DNA of 64,000 nt from Streptomyces cavernae (GTDB taxonomy: Bacteria; Actinomycetota; Actinomycetes; Streptomycetales; Streptomycetaceae). Below the pieces are notes generated by a model. It was not told the DNA's origin. It searched no databases and saw nothing but the letters and a program-made list of their open reading frames with translations. The stretch covers positions 1-64,000 of the forward strand of contig NZ_RPDJ01000008.1 in NCBI RefSeq assembly GCF_004023625.1. The letters run 5' to 3'. Position numbers and translations under genes: made by a program. This document shows, piece by piece, positions 33,095-40,460 of the stretch. Every line of letters begins with the position of its first letter. Position 1 is the first letter of the stretch.

Positions 33095-34540
33095 TCAGCT
33101 CCGGTCCGCCTCCCGTTCCAGCAGGGGAGCCGCATCGGAGAGTACTCCGGCGATCCGGGCGAGGGTCGCCTCGTCGGGCTCCACGGCGTCGAGAACGGGG
33201 CCCCTGGCCGTGTCCCAGCGGCGGGCGACCGCGGCCGGGTCCTCCCCGGTCAGCAGCCCGGCCGCCTGCGCGGCGGCACCGAGCGCCACCAGTTCCTTGG
33301 CCTCGGGCACCTGCACCGGCCGCCCCGACAGCCGTCGCACGGTCTGCTGCCAGGCCGCCCCGCGTGCCCCGCCACCGATGAGCAAGAGGGGCGCGGAGCG
33401 GTCCGCGTCCGCGTCGAGCACCAGATCGAGGGCGCCGAGCAGCGAGTGCACGGCGCCGTCGTAGGCGGCCTGCAGCAGCTGCCCCGCCGTCGTGTCGTGC
33501 CGCAGACCGTGCAGCAGCCCCGACGCGTGCGGCAGATCGGGGGTGCGCTCGCCGTCCAGGTAGGGGAGCAGGGTGACCGTGGTGCCGGGTTCGACGGCCT
33601 CGCGGTCCAGGCCCAGCAGCGCGGCCACCCGGTCGACGGCGAGCGTGCAGTTCAGCGTGCAGGCCAGCGGCAGCCAGTCGCCGCGCGCGTCGGCGAAGCC
33701 CGCCACCGTGCCGGTCGGGTCCGCGGGGCGGCGCGTCGAGACGGCGTACACCGTCCCGGAGGTGCCGAGGCTCAGCACCGCGGTACCGGGGCGCAGTCCA
33801 AGGCCCAGCGCGGCGGCGGCGTTGTCACCGGTGCCGGGAGCGACCAGCGTGCCCTTGGAGAAGGGCAGGTCATGGCTGTCGCGCACCGTTCCGGCGATCT
33901 CGCCGGGGCGGACCACGCGGGGCAGCAGCGCCGGGTCCAGGCCCACATGGCCGAGGATCTCCTCGTCGTACGACTCGGTGCCGGAGGCCCACCAGCCCGT
34001 GCCCGACACGTCACCCCGGTCTGTCGTGCCCTGCCCGGTGAGGCGTTCGGTGAGGTAGTCGTGCGGCAGGCGTACGGCGGCGGTTGCGCGGACGGACTCC
34101 GGTTCGTTCTCGGCGAGCCATGCCCACTTGGTGACCGTGAAAGACGGCCCTGGGACGCTGCCGGTGCGCTCGGCCCAGGCCTTGGGACCGCCAAGCTCCT
34201 CGACGAGACGGCGTGCCTGCGGCGCCGAGCGCACGTCGTTCCACAGCAGCGCCGGACGTACCGGATCGCCCTGCGCGTCGAGCGTGACGAGTCCGTGCTG
34301 CTGACCGCCGACGGACACGGCCGCGGCCTCGTGCGCGGGTTCGCCGCACTGGCGCAGCGCCTCGCAGAGCGCGTCCCACCACTGCCGTGGATCACTCTCG
34401 CGGCCCGCCCCGGAGGAGACGGTGTGCGGTGCCTGCCCGCTCGCGACCACCCGTCCCGTCGACGCGTCGACGACCAGGGCCTTGGTGGACTGAGTGGATG
34501 TGTCCACACCGACGACGAGCGGACCCTCGGCTGCTGACAT
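33095..34540 (-). CDS. xylB: Xylulokinase
   Basis: A 481-residue FGGY sugar kinase that phosphorylates D-xylulose to xylulose 5-phosphate. The N-terminal phosphate motif is VVGVDTSTQSTKALVVD; the substrate loop is VSVGGQQHGLVTLD with LLWNDVRS; the C-terminal ATP motif is LLLIGGGARGAAWQQ. The catalytic Asp is expected in TTDRGDVSGTGWW. GAGGGAGAG precedes the ATG at 34540. It is divergent from xylA across a 243-bp gap, and its product acts on the xylA product. Length and motifs are normal. Confidence 0.93.
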   Translation of the reverse strand: MSAAEGPLVVGVDTSTQSTKALVVDASTGRVVASGQAPHTVSSGAGRESDPRQWWDALCEALRQCGEPAHEAAAVSVGGQQHGLVTLDAQGDPVRPALLWNDVRSAPQARRLVEELGGPKAWAERTGSVPGPSFTVTKWAWLAENEPESVRATAAVRLPHDYLTERLTGQGTTDRGDVSGTGWWASGTESYDEEILGHVGLDPALLPRVVRPGEIAGTVRDSHDLPFSKGTLVAPGTGDNAAAALGLGLRPGTAVLSLGTSGTVYAVSTRRPADPTGTVAGFADARGDWLPLACTLNCTLAVDRVAALLGLDREAVEPGTTVTLLPYLDGERTPDLPHASGLLHGLRHDTTAGQLLQAAYDGAVHSLLGALDLVLDADADRSAPLLLIGGGARGAAWQQTVRRLSGRPVQVPEAKELVALGAAAQAAGLLTGEDPAAVARRWDTARGPVLDAVEPDEATLARIAGVLSDAAPLLEREADRS

Positions 34541-34716
34541 CGGACTCTCCCTCTTCCGCGCTCCGCGGGATCCGGCCTGCTCTATCGGGTACCCGGGCCG
34601 CCGGGACCCGGGGTTCAACACCTGTCCCTGACCCGGGACGCCTGGTTCCCGGCCCGGGACGCCTGGGCGTACCGAGACCCGGGACACAGGGTCTCTTCCC
34701 AGAGATGTCTCCGCAT

Positions 34717-34747
34717 ACTAATTTGTTAACCGCCATGACGAAATAGT
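34717..34747. promoter_or_regulatory. Inverted repeat between xylB and xylA, candidate ROK operator
   Basis: ACTAATTTGT and ACGAAATAGT form 10-bp arms (8 of 10 symmetrical) around 11 bp that includes GTTAAC. This AT-rich island stands out in very GC-rich DNA and lies 37 bp before the xylA ATG. Confidence 0.5.
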
Positions 34748-34783
34748 CGGAGTGAGTAATCCGAGCGATCAAGGAGCCGCGGC

Positions 34784-35950
34784 ATGAACTACCAGCCCAC
34801 CCCCGAGGACAGGTTCACCTTCGGCCTGTGGACCGTCGGCTGGCAGGGCCGGGACCCGTTCGGCGACGCCACCCGGCGGGCCCTGGACCCGGTCGAGACG
34901 GTGCAGCGCCTGTCGGAACTCGGCGCCTACGGAGTGACCTTCCACGACGACGACCTGATCCCCTTCGGCGCCTCCGACAGCGAGCGCGAGTCGCACATCA
35001 AGCGCTTCCGGCAGGCCCTCGACGCCACCGGCATGACGGTGCCGATGGCCACCACCAACCTCTTCACCCACCCCGTCTTCAAGGACGGCGCCTTCACCGC
35101 CAACGACCGGGACGTACGCCGCTACGCGCTGCGCAAGACGATCCGCAACATCGACCTCGCGGTCGAACTGGGCGCCCGGACGTATGTCGCTTGGGGCGGC
35201 CGGGAGGGTGCCGAATCCGGCGCCGCCAAGGACGTGCGCGCCGCCCTGGACCGCATGAAGGAGGCCTTCGACCTCCTCGGTGAATACGTCACCTCGCAGG
35301 GCTACGACCTGCGCTTCGCCATCGAGCCGAAGCCCAACGAGCCGCGCGGCGACATCCTGCTGCCCACCGTCGGCCACGCCCTGGCGTTCATCGAGCGCCT
35401 GGAGAGGCCGGAGCTCTACGGAGTCAACCCCGAGGTCGGCCATGAGCAGATGGCCGGACTGAACTTCCCGCACGGCATCGCGCAGGCCCTGTGGGCGGGC
35501 AAGCTCTTCCACATCGACCTCAACGGCCAGTCCGGCATCAAGTACGACCAGGATCTCCGCTTCGGAGCCGGTGACCTGAGGTCCGCGTTCTGGCTGGTCG
35601 ACCTCCTGGAGGACGCCGGTTACACGGGGCCGCGGCACTTCGACTTCAAGCCGCCGCGGACCGAGGACTTCGACGGGGTGTGGGCCTCCGCGGCCGGCTG
35701 CATGCGCAACTACCTGATCCTCAAGGAGCGTTCGGCCGCCTTCCGGGCCGATCCGGAGGTACAGGAGGCGCTGCGGGCCGCCCGCCTGGACGAACTGGCC
35801 AGGCCCACCGCCGAGGACGGCCTGCAGGCGCTGCTCGGGGACCGTACGGCCTTCGAGGAGTTCGACGTCGAGGCGGCCGCGGCCCGCGGCATGGCCTTCG
35901 AGCGTCTCGACCAGTTGGCCATGGACCACCTGCTGGGCGCGCGAGGCTGA
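34784..35950 (+). CDS. xylA: Xylose isomerase
   Basis: A 388-residue class I xylose isomerase, the length of the well-known Streptomyces glucose isomerases. Catalytic His54 and Asp57 lie in VTFHDDDLIPF, metal ligand Glu181 and catalytic Lys183 in IEPKPNEPRGD, and other metal ligands in NPEVGHEQMAG, HIDLNGQ and HFDFKPPR. It converts D-xylose to D-xylulose using two Mg2+ ions. AAGGAG precedes the ATG. The promoter region is shared with xylB and holds a candidate repressor site. Residue numbering matches the crystallised Streptomyces enzymes. Confidence 0.96.
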   Translation: MNYQPTPEDRFTFGLWTVGWQGRDPFGDATRRALDPVETVQRLSELGAYGVTFHDDDLIPFGASDSERESHIKRFRQALDATGMTVPMATTNLFTHPVFKDGAFTANDRDVRRYALRKTIRNIDLAVELGARTYVAWGGREGAESGAAKDVRAALDRMKEAFDLLGEYVTSQGYDLRFAIEPKPNEPRGDILLPTVGHALAFIERLERPELYGVNPEVGHEQMAGLNFPHGIAQALWAGKLFHIDLNGQSGIKYDQDLRFGAGDLRSAFWLVDLLEDAGYTGPRHFDFKPPRTEDFDGVWASAAGCMRNYLILKERSAAFRADPEVQEALRAARLDELARPTAEDGLQALLGDRTAFEEFDVEAAAARGMAFERLDQLAMDHLLGARG

Positions 35951-35965
35951 CCCGGGGAGCCGCAA

Positions 35966-36045
35966 CTCGCGGAGTCCCGGTTCGCGGAATCCCGTCTCGT
36001 GGGGCCCCGCCTCGCGGAGCCCCGTCTCGGGGAGTCGACTCGGGG
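35966..36045 (+). repeat. Degenerate tandem repeats after xylA
   Basis: About five imperfect copies of a 15-17 bp unit of the form CTCGCGGAGTCCCGT follow the xylA stop. They could pair into hairpins in the RNA, but no single strong terminator stem is clear. Confidence 0.5.
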
Positions 36046-36179
36046 CTCGTGGGCGCCCTGAGGCGGGCGGTTCGCGTGTGCGGGGGCCGCGCCGCGGAAT
36101 CGTACGGTCCATGCCCCGGCTGCGTATCAACTTCCGTGCGGGGGTCGCGCGATGACGGCATCGAGGCGACGCTTGACGC

Positions 36180-37157
36180 ATGGGCCTGCCGCCGTTGCCT
36201 CCCCAGCCTCCTCCGCCGGGATTCTCTCCACCGCCGGGCGGCGGCGGTTCGGGCCCGCCCTCGGGAGGCGGCTTCGGTCCGCCTCCCGGGGGGTACGGCC
36301 CCCCGCCCGGCGGACACGGTCCTCCGCCAGGGGGCTACGATCCACCGCCCGGGGGCTGGGGTCCGCCTCCCGAAGAGCCGCCTCACGGCGGCTACGGCCC
36401 GCCTCCCGGCGGTTACGGTCCGCCCCCGGGCGACGGCTCAGGTGGCGGCGGGTGGCCGCCTCAGGAGCCGCCGGAGCCCTACGGCCACGGGACCGGGCCG
36501 GGTGGCGGTCCCGGCAAGCGGCGCAACACGCTGTTCCTGATCCTCGCCGTCCTCGCCGCGTTCGGCGTTGTCGCCGTGGTGGCACTCGTCGCCACCAGCG
36601 GCAACGACTCGTCGGACCCCCGTACGCCCGCCGAGAGCAGTGGGAGCGGCGGCCGCTCGCCGATCCCCTCCCTGAGCATCCCGACGGCCCTGCCCAGCGA
36701 GTTCCCCTCGAACCTGCCCAGCGGGCTCCCCAGTGAACTGCCCAGCGAACTGCCCAGTGAGTTGCCGAGCGACCTCGAGTCGCTGTTCACCGCACCGGCC
36801 GACGACGCCGTGCCCTACTACATGCTGGCCGCGGGCGACTGCTTCGACACCGACTCGAACCAGCCGGGCCAGGCCGCCAGGCGCTCCTGCCGCGCGCCGC
36901 ACGACGCCGAGGTCGTGAAGGTGGCCGAACTGGAAGGCACCTACACGTCCGACGCAGCACTGAGGAAGGCGGCATCGGCTCTCTGCGAGCAGACCCTGCA
37001 GCGCAAGGCGGCCGCGCAGCCGCCCGACACGGTGCGCGGCACCCTGGTGCAGTATCCGGACGCCGCGTCCTACCGGCTCGGCATCGACAAGGTGGCCTGC
37101 AGCCTGTCCGCCGAACCCGGCGGCGGCAACCGCAAGCTGAACAAGCCGCTGGCCTGA
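36180..37157 (+). CDS. Proline/glycine-rich membrane protein with septum-formation-like C-terminus
   Basis: A 325-residue protein in three parts. Residues 1-115 are a low-complexity PPPGGYGP repeat (about nine copies). A single transmembrane helix (FLILAVLAAFGVVAVVALVA) follows a KRR positive charge. An extracellular linker has LPSE repeats (LPSELPSELPSELPSDLES). The globular end, VPYYMLAAGDCFDTDSN followed by SCRAPHDAEVVKVAELEG, resembles the Septum_form domain with paired Cys. The PPGG tail should be cytosolic and the globular part outside the membrane. Function is unknown; such proteins are common in Streptomyces. Confidence 0.75.
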   Translation: MGLPPLPPQPPPPGFSPPPGGGGSGPPSGGGFGPPPGGYGPPPGGHGPPPGGYDPPPGGWGPPPEEPPHGGYGPPPGGYGPPPGDGSGGGGWPPQEPPEPYGHGTGPGGGPGKRRNTLFLILAVLAAFGVVAVVALVATSGNDSSDPRTPAESSGSGGRSPIPSLSIPTALPSEFPSNLPSGLPSELPSELPSELPSDLESLFTAPADDAVPYYMLAAGDCFDTDSNQPGQAARRSCRAPHDAEVVKVAELEGTYTSDAALRKAASALCEQTLQRKAAAQPPDTVRGTLVQYPDAASYRLGIDKVACSLSAEPGGGNRKLNKPLA

Positions 37158-37252
37158 GAACGGCTCACGCCGGCGGGCCACACCACGCCCATGTGCCACG
37201 CCCTCGCCCACCGGAAACGGCACGCACGCCCGCAGGCGACGACGCGCCTCTG

Positions 37253-37310
37253 GGCCATGGCACGCGCGCGGGTGTGACGGGACGCGTGCATCGGCCATGG
37301 CACGCGCGCG
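37253..37310. repeat. Two direct copies of an 18-bp CG-alternating sequence
   Basis: GGCCATGGCACGCGCGCG occurs at 37253-37270 and again at 37293-37310, 40 bp apart; a third CGCGCGCG tract follows near 37326. It lies between convergent genes and includes alternating purine-pyrimidine stretches that could adopt Z-DNA. Confidence 0.65.
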
Positions 37311-37348
37311 CGTGGGCAGCCACCTACGCGCGCGTGTGCGACGCGGAC

Positions 37349-38695
37349 TCAGATGCCGTGGGGGAGCCGCACGTACGTCACCGTGGTCTCTACACCGCTG
37401 TCCACCAGGCGGCCCTGCGCGTCGAAGGCGCCGGCCCCGTCGGTCATGCCGAAGTCGTTGTCGTTGATCAGAGCCAGCGTGTCGTGGTCCACGCGCGCGA
37501 TGCCCTCGATCTTGCCCGGCACGCCCCGGACCATGCCGAGGTCGACCACCAGACCCTTGTCGAGCACCGGCACCCCGGAGGCCGCCGGATCGGCGAGCTG
37601 CTCCAGGGAGGGCGACGTCGTGTCGTCGTCCCAGCGTCCGCCGAGGATGTCCGCACTGCGGCTCAGCCTCACGACCTGCACGCGCGCGGCCTTGTCGGTG
37701 CGCTCCTCCACCAGCAGCCGGTCGCGCCCGATGGCCACCACGGACGAGATCTTCAGCTCGGAGGGGTCGTCCTCGCTCGGGTCGACCACGTTCACCGGGT
37801 CGAAGCGGTACGCGTACTCCGCCGTCACGGCCCGCTCCCGGGGCGAGAAACGCAGCAGACGCGTCGTCAGCGAGGCTTCCCCGGCGGCCTGGTCCGGCAC
37901 CGACAGCGGGCTCTGCACCGCCAACACCAGGTCACCGCCCGGAAGCTGGGCCAGTCCCTCGAAGCCGCGGTTGACCTTACGGTGCAGCAGGATCGCGGGC
38001 AGCGCCTCCACCACCGGGTAGTCGGTGCCGGTCAGGTGCAGTCCTCTGGGCACGTAGCAGGTGAGCACCTTCCCGCGCGCGGAGACGTGGATCAGGGAAG
38101 GCCCGTACTCGTCGACAAGCCAGAAGGTGCCGTCCGCCGCCCGCACGATGCCCTCGGTGTCCACGCCGTTCGGGTCGTACGTCAGCGGCGAACGCGCGTC
38201 GTAGGTGTACGGGGCCTCATCCCGCCCCGCCTGGTTGGGCAGACCGGTGACGGGCTTGCCGGAACGCGTGGTGAGGGGGATCGCGTCGACGACCCGAACG
38301 GTCTTCCCGGAGACCCGGATCCGGACGATGGCCGGATCGAACCCCGGGACGGGGAAGGTGCGCCGCTTGGTGCCGTCGATCTTGATCTGGCCGTTGGGGC
38401 CACGGTCGGTCACGGTCCAGAACTCGCCCTTGCGGCCCGCCGGGTATATGTCGCTGCCGATGCCGCCGAGATCGACGCCCCGGTCGTCGCCGACGGTCCC
38501 CGGCAGCAGCCCGTTGCTGAACGCGCCGAGCGGGATGTCGCCCAGCGTGGCGGTACGGATGACGCGCGCCGACGGCGCGTCGGAGCCGTGGGCGCTCGCC
38601 GTGCCGGACGCCGTGAGGGCGGCCAGCAGGGCGAGCGGAACGCCCGCGGCGACAGAACGGTGGGCGCGGCGCCGGCCGGCGGCGTACGAGGACAT
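37349..38695 (-). CDS. Secreted esterase-like activity of phytase family protein
   Basis: A 448-residue exported protein. The signal peptide has RRRAHRS then VAAGVPLALLAALTASGTASAHG. The mature protein fits the phytase-like beta-propeller family: GGIGSDIYPAGRKGEFWTVT, DRGPNGQI, FDPAIVRIRVSGKTVRVVDA, GVDTEGIVRAADGTFWLVDE, YGPSLIHVS, RGFEGLAQLPGGDLVLAVQS, and a terminal NDNDFGMTDGAG. The GP-N/DEYGPS motifs bind metal in the family. The substrate may be a phosphomonoester or another ester. GGAGG lies before the ATG. It is convergent with the proline-rich protein gene. Confidence 0.8.
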   Translation of the reverse strand: MSSYAAGRRRAHRSVAAGVPLALLAALTASGTASAHGSDAPSARVIRTATLGDIPLGAFSNGLLPGTVGDDRGVDLGGIGSDIYPAGRKGEFWTVTDRGPNGQIKIDGTKRRTFPVPGFDPAIVRIRVSGKTVRVVDAIPLTTRSGKPVTGLPNQAGRDEAPYTYDARSPLTYDPNGVDTEGIVRAADGTFWLVDEYGPSLIHVSARGKVLTCYVPRGLHLTGTDYPVVEALPAILLHRKVNRGFEGLAQLPGGDLVLAVQSPLSVPDQAAGEASLTTRLLRFSPRERAVTAEYAYRFDPVNVVDPSEDDPSELKISSVVAIGRDRLLVEERTDKAARVQVVRLSRSADILGGRWDDDTTSPSLEQLADPAASGVPVLDKGLVVDLGMVRGVPGKIEGIARVDHDTLALINDNDFGMTDGAGAFDAQGRLVDSGVETTVTYVRLPHGI

Positions 38696-39074
38696 CGGGC
38701 CTCCTGGTGCGGGGTGCGAGAACGGGGAACGAGATTTCGCTCCCCTGCCGAATGCCGTACGGCCGGACGATGAACGGGAGTTGACACGGCCGGTACATCG
38801 AGGAGGGGCCGCTGCCGTCCCGGGGCGGCAAGGCGGGCCGTCCCGTCGACGGTCCGGGCCGTCGCTTTCCCGGGACGGCCCTGTGACACAGCTCCGCCGA
38901 CGCACAGCGCCGCTGCCCACCCGGCCGACGGCGCAGTGCCGCCACCGTCCCGGCCGACGACACACCGCCGCCACCGTCCCGGCCGATACCACAGCCACCG
39001 CTGACGGTCACTGGATCAAGTCCCCGCGCCCGCTCCAGCGTTGAGCGTCGCATACCGCCCGTGGGCGGGATCGG
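38696..39074. other. 379-bp region with repeats and no gene
   Basis: It lies between the esterase start and the SWIM-protein stop. The right part has a repeated motif, CCACCGTCCCGGCCGA (38942-38957, 38973-38988), in a CGCC-rich stretch. CCGCCC/GGGCGG at 39055-39069 is a short stem near the SWIM gene stop that could help termination. No open frame looks coding. Confidence 0.4.
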
Positions 39075-40460
39075 CTACAGCGATCCCAGTGCCGTCGCCG
39101 GATCCTGCACCGCAGGACCCGCGGGCACCCAGCGGCCCAGCTCCTTGCGGTACGGCCACCAGCGGCCGTCCCGGCCCAGGCGCAGCTGCGTCTGCCCGCC
39201 GGTGACGGTCCAGCGGTTGCGGGTGGCGCGCAGCTGCGGCCGGGTGCCCTCGTCCCATGCCGCATCCAGCGCCGCACGCGCGCGTGCCAGGGCATCGCCC
39301 TCCACAGCCCACTCCTCCTCCAGAACGGACAGTGCGGCGGCGCCCCCGTACTCCCAGGCCCGGACGGCCAGGGCGAGACCGTCGGAGGTGCGCCCCGAGC
39401 CGCGTGCGAGCCGCTCGTGCACCAGCGCTCCGGGAGCACCTGCGGCGAGGCGGACGGCGTCCTGGGCGGGCGTCAACTCCCCAGTGGGCGTCAACTCCCC
39501 AGTGGGCGTCGACTCCCGAGTCAGCGTGGCCTCCCACCCGGGTCCGCCCGTTTCCTGGTCGGTCCGCAGCGCATCGACCAGCAGGCGGTGCGCCTCGCGG
39601 GCGGCGCGGGTCGCGAGGAAGTGCAGGGCATCGGAGTCGACCCCGGGGGCGGAAGGGACCTCGGTGTCCAGGGAAGGCGGTAGCCCGGCCGCGGCGGGCA
39701 CGGGAGGCGGCACGGGCAGCGGCGGCAGGATCGCCCCCGCCGCGTACGCCTCCGCGGCGTCCACGCCCTCCTGCGCCGCCTCCTCGGGCGCCTCCCCGAC
39801 GACACTGCGGACCTGCAGTTCGTCCAGCAGGGCCCGCTCACCGCGCCCCCGCAACAGCAGCAGCACGAACGGATCCTGGTCCAGCAGGCGCGCCAACTGG
39901 TAGCAGAGGGCCGCGGTGTGCCCGCAGTGGTCCCAGGCGCCGCAGTCGCACTCCGGCTCCAAGTCGCCCAGGCCCGGGAGCAGTTCCACTCCGGCCGCCG
40001 CCGCGTCCTCGACCAGGTGCGGCGGCATGTCACGGTCGAGGAGCGCCGCGATGTGCCCGGCCCGCTCGACGGCCATGCAGAGGAACCGGTCCCACTGATC
40101 CTCGGACAACTCCTTGAGGAGGACGTCAGCGCGGTGCGAGGTGCGGTCGCGGTCCCGGACCACGGCGGTGATGCGTCCGGGGCGTACCGAGACGGCGCCC
40201 ACGGCTCCCGCGCGCGCGAGTCTGCGGCCCGCCTTCAACTGCTGAGAATCCAGCGCCGTCTCCTCCAGCGCCTTCAGCCAGGCCTGCCCCCACCACGTCC
40301 GGGCGAAGCCACCCCCACGCGCGGGAGGCAGCGCGGCGAACGTGCGCTCCGTCCCGTAGTGCGCGCCCTCTCCGCCATACGAATCGCCCTCGTACCGTTC
40401 GCCGCCGTAGGGATCGCCCTCGTGGGCTTCGCTGTCGTAGGCCTCGTTCGAGCCGGTCAT
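39075..40460 (-). CDS. SWIM zinc-finger protein, helicase partner
   Basis: A 461-residue protein with one recognisable element, a SWIM zinc finger (ECDCGAWDHCGHTAALCYQL, about residues 165-185), a C-x-C-x(n)-C-x-H motif that binds DNA or protein. Before it are an acidic Gly/Tyr-rich tail with imperfect repeats (GDPYGGERYEGDSYGG) and a conserved WWGQAWLKALE segment. The ATG overlaps the stop of the SNF2 helicase gene by 4 bases, so the two are co-translated and probably work together. SWIM domains are common next to SWI2/SNF2 ATPases in bacteria. GGAGG precedes the ATG. The biological role is not known to me. Confidence 0.85.
   Translation of the reverse strand: MTGSNEAYDSEAHEGDPYGGERYEGDSYGGEGAHYGTERTFAALPPARGGGFARTWWGQAWLKALEETALDSQQLKAGRRLARAGAVGAVSVRPGRITAVVRDRDRTSHRADVLLKELSEDQWDRFLCMAVERAGHIAALLDRDMPPHLVEDAAAAGVELLPGLGDLEPECDCGAWDHCGHTAALCYQLARLLDQDPFVLLLLRGRGERALLDELQVRSVVGEAPEEAAQEGVDAAEAYAAGAILPPLPVPPPVPAAAGLPPSLDTEVPSAPGVDSDALHFLATRAAREAHRLLVDALRTDQETGGPGWEATLTRESTPTGELTPTGELTPAQDAVRLAAGAPGALVHERLARGSGRTSDGLALAVRAWEYGGAAALSVLEEEWAVEGDALARARAALDAAWDEGTRPQLRATRNRWTVTGGQTQLRLGRDGRWWPYRKELGRWVPAGPAVQDPATALGSL
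39468..39521 (-). repeat. In-frame 18-bp tandem repeat inside the SWIM gene
   Basis: Three copies of GGGCGTCAACTCCCCAGT (the third altered) encode (S/T)PTGEL repeats. The unit length of 18 keeps the frame, so copy number could vary without breaking the gene. Confidence 0.8.
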
